NCBI RefSeq assembly: GCF_000425265.1
Contig: NZ_AUDC01000016.1
Span: forward strand, 1-64,000
DNA: 64,000 nt
Direction of reading: 5' to 3'
From: Maridesulfovibrio zosterae DSM 11974
Lineage (GTDB): Bacteria; Desulfobacterota; Desulfovibrionia; Desulfovibrionales; Desulfovibrionaceae
Part shown: positions 57,181-64,000 of the stretch, one piece after another
Numbering within the stretch: the stretch's first letter is position 1
Layout: each line of letters opens with the position of its first letter
Made by a program: the position numbers and the translations under genes
The notes under the pieces: generated by a model
The model's database searches: none
The model's input: the letters and a program-made list of their open reading frames with translations, nothing else
Told to the model about the DNA's origin: nothing

Positions 57181-57495
57181 TGATCCGGTGGAACGGCTTT
57201 TCACCCCTCCTGCAAAAAGATCATCCTCACTTTTAGCAGGAATAAAATCCGGACGAGGCGACATGGCTTCAGGACCGCATGAATCTGCCCAGTGATAATT
57301 AAAAAGCTGGTTTTTAAGCCTTACAGCCTGTATCATTCCAAACACAACTGCGGCTTCCTCCCATTTTCTGGTGGGCTGAAAATCAGCAACTTCTGCTTCG
57401 TACTTGTTCCAAAGTTCGGTCAATGATGCTTCATCATAAGCATTTAGTTGCTTCGCTAATTTAAGCAAGGCCTTTTCCATATATCCTTCTGACAT
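57112..57495 (-). CDS. Conserved-looking hypothetical protein
   Basis: 127 residues, no signal peptide. A helical N-terminal half (ALLKLAKQLNAYDEASLTEL, then WNKYEAEVADFQPTRKWEEA) leads to a less ordered, Ser/Gly-rich half. TAGGAG precedes the ATG. Its 3' end overlaps the end of mltF by 69 bases on the opposite strand. I do not recognise it; the base composition is like that of its neighbours. Confidence 0.62.
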   Translation of the reverse strand: MSEGYMEKALLKLAKQLNAYDEASLTELWNKYEAEVADFQPTRKWEEAAVVFGMIQAVRLKNQLFNYHWADSCGPEAMSPRPDFIPAKSEDDLFAGGVKSRSTGSSIGNSSVDKRNKVIRLKPREDG

Positions 57496-57671
57496 AAAAT
57501 CTCCTAAAGTGAGTAATGATCGGAAGTATTAAAAAAGATTATAACTTTCTCATCCCTTCCATGTGGTTGACCCTAGCAAAAAGGTTGCTGGTACCGCAAT
57601 TCAAAATTGCCCACCGGGAAAGCCTGTGCTATTAGCGGTCATCCACAAGGCAACAATTTACGGAGAATACA

Positions 57672-58946
57672 ATGAGCGATCTTAAACAAATGTACAAAAC
57701 CCTGCAGCAGGACCCCTTTCCTGCTGACATGACTGTTACCCTCGGCGACCAGAAACTCACCTTTAAAAAAAGAACCTGGGAGATCGACGGAGAAACCAAA
57801 GGACTGCGTTATGGTGAAAACCCAGATCAGCCCGCAGCTCTCTATGAACTGGTTTCCGGCGGTCTTGAATATGATGGAATAAAATTTCGCGGCGAAGGAC
57901 AGGGACTTGTCTCTGCGCTGACTGAAGAAAACATGATTCAGGCCGGTAAACATCCCGGCAAGACGAACCTTACCGATGTAGATAATGCACTCAACATACT
58001 CCAGTACCTGACCGCCAAACCGGCAGCTGTTATTCTCAAACATAACAACCCCTGCGGTGCAGCATGGTCTGAAAAAGGCGTTGGAGCTGCTCTTCTGAAT
58101 GCTTTTCAGGCTGACCGTATTGCAGCATTCGGTGGAGCAATCGTTGTTAACCGTCCCCTGACCATGGAAGCTGCTGAAGTCATTGACAGCGCATACTTTG
58201 AAGTTGTTGCCGCCCCTGCATTCGAAGAAGGAACTCTGGAAGTCCTCAAGAAACGCAAAAATCTGCGTATTCTCCAGATTCCCGGTATCAACAATCTGGA
58301 AAAACTCCTAGGGCAGCCTTTCCTTGATGTTAAGTCCCTCATGGACGGCGGCATGGTTATCCAGTTCTCTTTCCGTAACCGCATCCTCGATTCCGAAGAT
58401 TTCATTCCTGCAACAGCAGAAAAAGACGGTTCCAGCTACTCTTCACGTACCCCGACCAAACAGGAAGCAGACGATCTGCTTTTCGCATGGGCTGTTGAAG
58501 CAGGTGTTACCTCCAACTCCGTCATCTTTGCTAAAGACGGCGTTACCACAGCCATCGGCACTGGCGAACAGGACCGTGTAGGATGTGTTGAACTTGCCGT
58601 AACCAAGGCCCGCACCAAATATGCTGACGGCCTTTGCTTTGAAAAATTCAATATGTCTCTCTTCGAGCTTAAGCTCAAAGCACTCAAAGATGAGCAGGCT
58701 GCTAAAGATCTCGCTGAAATCGAAAAAGCAGCTGTTGATGCGCAAGCAGGTCTCAAAGGATCTGTACTGGTATCAGACGGTTTCTTCCCGTTCCGTGACG
58801 GGGTTGACCTGTGCATGGCTCAGGGAATTACTGCCATAGCCCAGCCTGGCGGCTCTATCCGTGACCATGAAATCATTCAGGCCACCAACGAAGCCACGCC
58901 GCAGGTAGCCATGGTATTTACCGGTCAGCGTTCGTTCAAACATTAA
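57672..58946 (+). CDS. purH: AICAR transformylase (stand-alone)
   Basis: Formylates AICAR with 10-formyl-THF, the ninth step to IMP. The 424 residues carry only the AICARFT domain: RYGENPDQPAALY (about 46-58), VILKHNNPCGAA, GGAIVVNRPLT, and AVTKARTKYADGLCFEK. The IMP cyclohydrolase (MGS-like) domain that normally precedes it in the bifunctional PurH is missing, so IMP formation must come from a separate enzyme, not seen here. GGAG precedes the ATG; single-gene unit with a strong terminator. Confidence 0.93.
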   Translation: MSDLKQMYKTLQQDPFPADMTVTLGDQKLTFKKRTWEIDGETKGLRYGENPDQPAALYELVSGGLEYDGIKFRGEGQGLVSALTEENMIQAGKHPGKTNLTDVDNALNILQYLTAKPAAVILKHNNPCGAAWSEKGVGAALLNAFQADRIAAFGGAIVVNRPLTMEAAEVIDSAYFEVVAAPAFEEGTLEVLKKRKNLRILQIPGINNLEKLLGQPFLDVKSLMDGGMVIQFSFRNRILDSEDFIPATAEKDGSSYSSRTPTKQEADDLLFAWAVEAGVTSNSVIFAKDGVTTAIGTGEQDRVGCVELAVTKARTKYADGLCFEKFNMSLFELKLKALKDEQAAKDLAEIEKAAVDAQAGLKGSVLVSDGFFPFRDGVDLCMAQGITAIAQPGGSIRDHEIIQATNEATPQVAMVFTGQRSFKH

Positions 58947-58958
58947 AATCAGCTCAGA

Positions 58959-59007
58959 AGTCCATAGAGGAAATTCTAAATAAGTTTCCTCTATGGACTC
59001 TCTTTTT
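58959..59007 (+). terminator. Terminator after the AICAR transformylase gene
   Basis: 15-bp perfect stem (58959-58973 with 58985-58999), 11-base loop, followed by a T-rich tract. Confidence 0.94.
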
Positions 59008-59335
59008 TATTTTATCTAAGAACCGCCCTGCTGCCGCCCAAACTATGCTCGCAAATCCGTTAAAAAACGGATTAAGGCTTCCTGGCTTATGGACTGAATA
59101 CTCTGTTGCGCCATATAAGGGGCTTTTGAGATTCGGCTATTTATGATAAGAACTCGCTAATGTTTTTTACGGCATCAGCAATTTTATATTTACAGGATGA
59201 TTGGCAGTCCATTTGATTGCAGTCTCCAGTCCAGACACACCTGTCAGAACTTTTCTCTGCCCGGAGCTTAACGGCAGAGCAGTACGGGAATCGTTTGCAG
59301 TATAAGTAAACGCAGTTTTTCCCGGAAGGATATAC
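59008..59335. other. Gap before the RNase II gene
   Basis: About 330 bases with an 8-bp hairpin AATCCGTT/AACGGATT near 59055-59074 and the weak small frame at 59167-59337 on the opposite strand. Nothing else could be supported. Confidence 0.45.
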
Positions 59336-59337
59336 AT
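59167..59337 (-). CDS. Possible small protein antisense to the RNase leader
   Basis: A 56-residue frame from the ATG at 59337 (MYILPGKTAFTYTAND, then IKWTANHPVNIKLLMP). Codon use resembles the neighbours, and AGGG lies a few bases before the ATG, but the start overlaps the RNase start on the other strand and no family is recognised. It may equally be a decayed fragment. Confidence 0.28.
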   Translation of the reverse strand: MYILPGKTAFTYTANDSRTALPLSSGQRKVLTGVSGLETAIKWTANHPVNIKLLMP

Positions 59338-61399
59338 GTCCCTATTCACGGAAGGACGCTATGTTGCGTCCGGAAATATTGTAGAGTTCATGCACGGCAA
59401 CCAGCCGCAGCTTGCATTTGTAATGGAAGAACAGGCTGGCAAACTTAAACTCTACACAATTAATAAACGTGAAATGAAAATGCCTGCAACGCGGGTGCTT
59501 CCATGGATCGGCCCCCAGTATTCCTCTTCAGCTTCGAGACAGCAAATGCTTGATTACATGACTTTCCATCAGGAAAAACGTGGTGAGCATCAAGCAGGAC
59601 TTGATATAATGGAAATCTGGGAACTTGCAGAAGGTGAGCTGGAAAAAGCTCCTCTTGAATGGTTTGCCGACCTTCTATGGGAAAATCCTGATCCAGATCA
59701 GATATCCGCACTGGGCAGGGCCATGATTGCCGCCAAGAGTCATTTTAAATTTCAGCCCCCAGAATTCGTAATCTACACGCAAGACAAGGTCGATGAGCGC
59801 TTACGCTTAGAAGCCGAAGAAAAAGCACGCGAAGAGATTATGACAGCCGGGCAGGAACTTTTCAAAAAGATATGGGCTGCCCGTGAAGCAGGCAGTAAAA
59901 TCAGACCGGATCAGATTCCGAATATGTCCGAAGAAATCGAGAACGGTTTAAAATCTTTTCTCATGGACCGTATTTCCGGCCTGAACGAAGATAAATCAAA
60001 TAAAATGTGGTCTGCCCTGCGCAAGGGACTTCCTGACCACAACCATCTCCCTCTTCTGCTTGCGCAAGGATGGGGAATTGTTCATCCGCATTATAATTTT
60101 CTACTTGATGAAGCAGATTATGTATTCAATGACAGCTGGACTGAAAAACATCAGGCCGAGATCGACAAACAGATAAGTGCAGTTGAAACCAAGGCCGGAG
60201 ATACATGTCCACTGCCTATGCGCAGCGTGGACGCAGCTACGACCAAAGACATTGATGATGCATTTAATCTGGTTAAACACGATGACGGGACCTACACTCT
60301 GACTATTGCCCTTGCACGTCCATGCATGGACTGGGAATTCGGAAGTGATCTTGATCAGGCGGTCATGAATCGCGGGACCAGTTTATATCTGCCCGAAGGA
60401 ACCAGCCACATGTTACCGGAATCGCTCGGGATAGGAGCATTAAGTCTTTTTGCGGGTGAAGTCCGTCCTGCCATGATCACAACTTTCGAGCTGGATCAAA
60501 ATGGTAATGTCGACTCAATTTCGCCCAGAACAGGCTGGGTAAAACTTGCTGACAACTCAACATATATTGCTGTTGAGCAGATGATTGAGAACGGAAGCGA
60601 TGATGAAATGGCTCTGGCTTTTGAACTGTCTGAAAAACTTCTGAAGCTCCGCATTAAAAACGGTGCAGTAGTAATACGCAGACCGGAACCGGAGCTTGAT
60701 CTTGAAGGATGGCCTGAACAGCCTAAAGTCATAATGTCTCAGAAAGAGGACACAACCCGCGCTGACCAGATCATCAGTGAATTTATGATTCTTGCGAACT
60801 CAGGTCTGGGAAAATTTGCCGGAGAGCACGGATTTCCATTGCTTTACCGCACGCAGGATATAGTACTTCCTTCCGATCTCAGCGGCATTGTGACCGAACC
60901 TCATGAAATTTTCATGAGAGTGCGTCAGATGATTCCGCCTCAGATGGATATTCTACCGAAAAAACATGCCACACTGGCTGTCAGTGGATATAGTCCGATT
61001 ACTTCACCACTTCGCCGTTACGCTGATTTTATTAATATGGCGCAACTCTGCCATTACCTTATGGAAGGTCAGCCCAAATGGGATGGCGAAGAATTGACGG
61101 CAATGGCAGCAGCCCTGCAGATCCGCCTGCAGTCTGTCCTCAAAATCCAGAGGTATCGCCCCCGATACTGGAAACTTCTCTATCTGCTCCAGAATAAGAA
61201 GCAATGGCAGCATGCAGTGGTCGTTGATGATACAGGACCGCTGGCAACTCTTGCCATGCCTGATATCCAGATCAACGTGAGGGTACCGCGCCCCATGCTC
61301 GGTGATAAACTTTATCCGGGCCAGATGTTTCAGATCAGATTCAATAAAATCGATCCGCTTACAAATGAATTGCGGGTTGTTGAAGCCATGGAAGAATAA
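59336..61399 (+). CDS. RNase II/R-family (RNB domain) exoribonuclease
   Basis: 3'-5' exoribonuclease, 687 residues. The catalytic RNB region reads RSVDAATTKDIDDAF (about 297-311), with metal-binding Asp residues, and continues with ALARPCMDWEFGSDLDQAVMNRG-type segments. The final ITSPLRRYADFINMAQL is the RNB end signature with the conserved Arg and Asp. The N-terminal 290 residues lack an obvious second cold-shock domain. GGAAGG precedes the ATG. Possibly a general mRNA or stable-RNA degrading enzyme. Confidence 0.9.
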   Translation: MSLFTEGRYVASGNIVEFMHGNQPQLAFVMEEQAGKLKLYTINKREMKMPATRVLPWIGPQYSSSASRQQMLDYMTFHQEKRGEHQAGLDIMEIWELAEGELEKAPLEWFADLLWENPDPDQISALGRAMIAAKSHFKFQPPEFVIYTQDKVDERLRLEAEEKAREEIMTAGQELFKKIWAAREAGSKIRPDQIPNMSEEIENGLKSFLMDRISGLNEDKSNKMWSALRKGLPDHNHLPLLLAQGWGIVHPHYNFLLDEADYVFNDSWTEKHQAEIDKQISAVETKAGDTCPLPMRSVDAATTKDIDDAFNLVKHDDGTYTLTIALARPCMDWEFGSDLDQAVMNRGTSLYLPEGTSHMLPESLGIGALSLFAGEVRPAMITTFELDQNGNVDSISPRTGWVKLADNSTYIAVEQMIENGSDDEMALAFELSEKLLKLRIKNGAVVIRRPEPELDLEGWPEQPKVIMSQKEDTTRADQIISEFMILANSGLGKFAGEHGFPLLYRTQDIVLPSDLSGIVTEPHEIFMRVRQMIPPQMDILPKKHATLAVSGYSPITSPLRRYADFINMAQLCHYLMEGQPKWDGEELTAMAAALQIRLQSVLKIQRYRPRYWKLLYLLQNKKQWQHAVVVDDTGPLATLAMPDIQINVRVPRPMLGDKLYPGQMFQIRFNKIDPLTNELRVVEAMEE

Positions 61400-61629
61400 T
61401 CTTCCAGTTACTTAGGATACAATTTCAGACTGTTTTTTTGGCTGAAATTAGAATATATGTAAAACGGTTTTAAAGGCAGTGACAATTAATATTCGTCATG
61501 CACCCTTTCAACCAACCCTGATAAAGTTTTTTTACAGGCGGTTCCCTGATCTTCTCCTTGAAAATTTATTTTGGAGAATCCCTTTAAAGGCCTGCTCTGC
61601 AAACTGAAAAGACATTAAGGAGTTAACTC

Positions 61630-62214
61630 ATGCTCTGGATATTCTGGCTGGTTTTCGCATATTTTATGGGATCTATTCCCTACGGACTTTTCATTGGTAA
61701 AATCTGTTGCAGCATTGATGTCCGCCATGAAGGCAGCAAAAGTACAGGCGCCACAAACGTGGCCCGTCTTTGTGGATTTAAATATGGCGTGGCAGCTCTG
61801 ATCCTTGACCTTGGAAAAGGATTCGTTCCAGTGATTATGGCTTCGCAGTACAGTCACAACTGGGCTTTCATTTCTCTGGTAGGAGCCGCAGCAGTACTGG
61901 GACACGTATTTTCCATGTTTCTTGATATGAAAGGCGGAAAAGCTGTTGCTACAACCATAGGTGTATTTCTTGCCGTTGCACCTGCGGCGGTCATCTGGTC
62001 TGTAATTGCACTCATTGCCGTAATTATCCTGTCAGGATTCGTTTCAATGGGCTCACTTACTTTCGCAATACTTTTACCTGTCTTCACGTTGATTACCGGC
62101 TCCATCGGCATGGTTCCACTTGCGTGCTGTATGACTCTGCTTTTATTCTGGACCCACCGCGCCAATATTCAGCGTCTTGCAAAAGGTGAAGAGATCTCCT
62201 GGAAGAAGAAATAA
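61630..62214 (+). CDS. plsY: Acyl-phosphate glycerol-3-phosphate acyltransferase
   Basis: Membrane enzyme of 194 residues making lysophosphatidate from acyl phosphate and glycerol-3-phosphate, the first membrane-lipid acylation. The PlsY loops are clear: GSIPYGLFIGK, DVRHEGSKSTGATNVARLCG, and ILDLGKGFVPV, then GHVFSMFLDMKGGKAVATTIG. About five membrane segments. AAGGAGTT precedes the ATG. Single gene, followed by a strong terminator. Confidence 0.95.
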   Translation: MLWIFWLVFAYFMGSIPYGLFIGKICCSIDVRHEGSKSTGATNVARLCGFKYGVAALILDLGKGFVPVIMASQYSHNWAFISLVGAAAVLGHVFSMFLDMKGGKAVATTIGVFLAVAPAAVIWSVIALIAVIILSGFVSMGSLTFAILLPVFTLITGSIGMVPLACCMTLLLFWTHRANIQRLAKGEEISWKKK

Positions 62215-62233
62215 CTCAAATTAAGACTAACTG

Positions 62234-62275
62234 AAAAGTCCCTGCAACTTCGTACGAAATTGCAGGGACTTTTTT
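62234..62275 (+). terminator. Terminator after plsY
   Basis: 14-bp stem AAAAGTCCCTGCAA with 62260-62273, 12-base loop with a short inner dyad, then T run. It also lies beyond the stop of the converging HD-GYP gene. Confidence 0.94.
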
Positions 62276-62322
62276 ATTCCATCAAAATAAATTTAATCAG
62301 GGACATAAATTTTAAGAACTGG

Positions 62323-63894
62323 TTAATCCTGATATTTTTTCCTGATTTCCATAATTTTGTCCAGATTTTCAAAAAACAGATCAACCAGATCAGGATCAAA
62401 CATGGTTTCACGGTGCTTTGTAAGATATTCAAGAGCAATATCCACATTCCATGCATCTTTATATACCCTTTTACTGCAAAGGGCATCAAAGACATCAGTA
62501 ATACATATAATACGGCCGGCAATATTTATTTCATCACCTTTAAGGCCCTGTGGATATCCTGAACCATCCCAGTACTCATGGTGCTCGTGGGCAATAGTCG
62601 CAGCTTTTTTTAATAATTTACGGTTGCTTGCACGCAAAATATTGTACCCTATTTCAGTATGGGTTTTCATAACCCTCATTTCATCTTCATTAAGCTTTCC
62701 GGGCTTTAGTAAAATAGAATCTGGAATACCTATTTTACCAACATCATGCATTGGGGATGCATAATAAAGTTCATCAACGTCATGTTGATCCAATCCTACT
62801 GCAATACCTAAAATACGAGCTATCTCTGAAACTCTGATAACATGAAAGGCGGTTTCTTTAGACCGGAACTCAACAACTTCACCAAGCATACGCACGATTT
62901 CTTTCTGCGTATCAAGAATTTCCTGATTAAGATAAATATTGTCAAAAGCAACGCCCACGTTATCGGAAAAAATACGCAGAAGATCTTCGTCCTGTTCGCT
63001 GAAACTCCCCCTTCTCTCTCCTTCTACATAAAGAAGATGAGAGCCTTTCAAACGGGTAGGCAGATAGCCGATATAATCGTTGCCCATAAAACATCCATGC
63101 CCGATCTTGCATATCTCACTAAATCTTTCTCTGGTTTCATCTGATATTTCGATGCATTCATCGACAGAGGCCTGACATACTGCATATTTTCCGGTAGATG
63201 CAATAATATTCATATTATCATCGGAACTGGATATGGCAACGCCATTACCTTCCATATAAACAGAATCACGCAATCCCATAAGCGAAATAACCTGAGTCAA
63301 CACCCCCTGTGCCAAACGGGTAATTGATTTCTGCTGAAAAAGATTTCGTGAAGCATCTATAATATGTTTAAGACCCAAACGGTTCTGCTCAATAATAAGT
63401 ATATCCCGGTATGAACGCAGTGCAGAAAGAACAGAAGTAAAAAGACGCTGAGAGGTAAGCTCTGCCTTATGCTTATAATCATTAATATCATATTCAAGGA
63501 TAACTTTACGTTCAGGAGCCTGTCCCGGCTGTCCTGTCCGTAAAATTATCCTGACCATCCTGTTTTTAAGCTCTTCTCTGATTATTTTAACAAGCTCAAG
63601 ACCTGCATGATTTGTCTCCATAACCACATCAAGAAGTATAACAGCTATATCACTGTTTTCTTTCATTATATCCAAAGCCTGCTCAGCGGTGTAAGCGCTG
63701 AGAAACTTCAGTTGTGAGCCTTCAAATTCAAAATCATCCAGAACAAGACGAGTGGTACTGTGTACATCAACTTCATCATCAACAATCAGAATTTTCCACT
63801 TCTTAGTATTAGCTTTAGAATTCAGTTCATCATCACTTAATTCATCAGCAAAAAGAAGCTCGTCATTCTCTACATTTCTGTCTGCATCAACCAT
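62323..63894 (-). CDS. Response regulator with DUF3369 and HD-GYP phosphodiesterase domains
   Basis: 523 residues. The receiver domain (34-160) has the acidic pocket ILIVDDE and the phospho-Asp in VILLDVVM, with the Lys in NDYKHKA. A GAF-like DUF3369 region follows (residues about 180-320). The HD-GYP domain (about 335-523) shows the HD pair in PMHDVGKIGIPD and the GYP triplet in HHEYWDGSGYPQGLKGD, so it probably degrades cyclic di-GMP. It follows the histidine kinase tail by about 30 bases with GAGAGG before the ATG, so it is likely its partner. Confidence 0.93.
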   Translation of the reverse strand: MVDADRNVENDELLFADELSDDELNSKANTKKWKILIVDDEVDVHSTTRLVLDDFEFEGSQLKFLSAYTAEQALDIMKENSDIAVILLDVVMETNHAGLELVKIIREELKNRMVRIILRTGQPGQAPERKVILEYDINDYKHKAELTSQRLFTSVLSALRSYRDILIIEQNRLGLKHIIDASRNLFQQKSITRLAQGVLTQVISLMGLRDSVYMEGNGVAISSSDDNMNIIASTGKYAVCQASVDECIEISDETRERFSEICKIGHGCFMGNDYIGYLPTRLKGSHLLYVEGERRGSFSEQDEDLLRIFSDNVGVAFDNIYLNQEILDTQKEIVRMLGEVVEFRSKETAFHVIRVSEIARILGIAVGLDQHDVDELYYASPMHDVGKIGIPDSILLKPGKLNEDEMRVMKTHTEIGYNILRASNRKLLKKAATIAHEHHEYWDGSGYPQGLKGDEINIAGRIICITDVFDALCSKRVYKDAWNVDIALEYLTKHRETMFDPDLVDLFFENLDKIMEIRKKYQD

Positions 63895-63924
63895 TACGAC
63901 CTCTCTTCACGCAACACACAACTA

Positions 63925-64000
63925 TCATAAAGAAATTCTCAGTGAAAACATTGCACCGCCATCCTGTGAACGTAAGACATTGATATCCCAATTATAACCA
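63925..64000 (-). CDS. C-terminal end of a sensor histidine kinase (partial)
   Basis: The window edge cuts this gene. The minus-strand frame reads GYNWDINVLRSQDGG, then AMFSLRISL, then TGA (63925-63927). GG-A-x-F-S-L-R/I at the end of a protein is the usual last strand of a HATPase domain. With the response regulator just downstream it forms a two-component pair. Only about 24 residues are visible. Confidence 0.7.
   Translation of the reverse strand, partial: GYNWDINVLRSQDGGAMFSLRISL

Overview
The window reads as the chromosome of a marine, fairly AT-rich member of the Desulfovibrionaceae (Maridesulfovibrio-like). This is inferred from gene content and order: a PTS-rapZ-ptsN-hpf-rpoN-lptB-lptA-lptC-kdsC-kdsA-pyrG block, a Mn-dependent pyrophosphatase, ferredoxin:thioredoxin reductase, a type III glutamine synthetase, a stand-alone AICAR formyltransferase and an FMN-dependent hydroxy-acid dehydrogenase under a FadR-type regulator. 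No database search was possible. Many genes have a strong Shine-Dalgarno and a clean intrinsic terminator.

Layout. 1-3 kb: a hairpin-bearing gap, a PEGA-type lipoprotein, panD, a secreted protein with a PEP-CTERM-like tail and a MoaD/ThiS-like protein. 3-9.3 kb: ppaC, a mannose-type PTS (EIIC, EIIB, EIIA, no EIID), rapZ, ptsN, hpf and rpoN. EIIC is frameshifted at a run of nine T. 9.6-15.7 kb: LPS transport and KDO genes, then pyrG. 16-19 kb: purQ, tadA, a sulfotransferase broken by an in-frame TGA, and tRNA-Ser(CGA). 19-28 kb: mixed cargo, including two orphan periplasmic binding proteins, ubiD, a divergent SDR and a protein with a degenerate nuclease-like domain. 28-33.5 kb: glnHPQ diverging from glnN across an 880-base regulatory gap with a good sigma-54 promoter. 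34.3-35.4 kb: an unknown gene bracketed by 21-base inverted repeats. 35.5-48.7 kb: glycosyltransferases, a CAT-like acetyltransferase, asd, metF, a Nudix enzyme, an ABC-F protein, a beta-propeller surface protein and a GIY-YIG protein. 48.9-51.5 kb: a lactate-type operon with a palindromic operator. 51.7-52.3 kb: a probable long non-coding RNA. 52.4-64 kb: housekeeping genes (holB, purA, mltF, an AICARFT, an RNase II-type enzyme, plsY) and an HD-GYP response regulator following the tail of a histidine kinase.

How the parts fit. Nitrogen assimilation (glnHPQ, glnN) lies in the same window as rpoN and the nitrogen-type EIIA gene ptsN, and glnN carries a sigma-54 promoter. The EIIA/EIIB pair without EIID suggests a phosphotransfer branch that signals more than it transports. 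The LPS block supplies KDO, CTP for its activation, and the Lpt machine. Purine genes (purQ, purH-like, purA) are scattered single units.

Most unusual element: about 570 nt at 51708-52278 with a sigma-70-like promoter, a branched 5' domain with two GAAA tetraloops, six degenerate 45-nt repeats, and a perfect 13-bp terminator. Each repeat has a hairpin with a TAAC-type loop and a GCGTT-like box. Four of them are followed by a second small hairpin whose sequence changes while its pairing is kept. I recognise no known RNA family in it.
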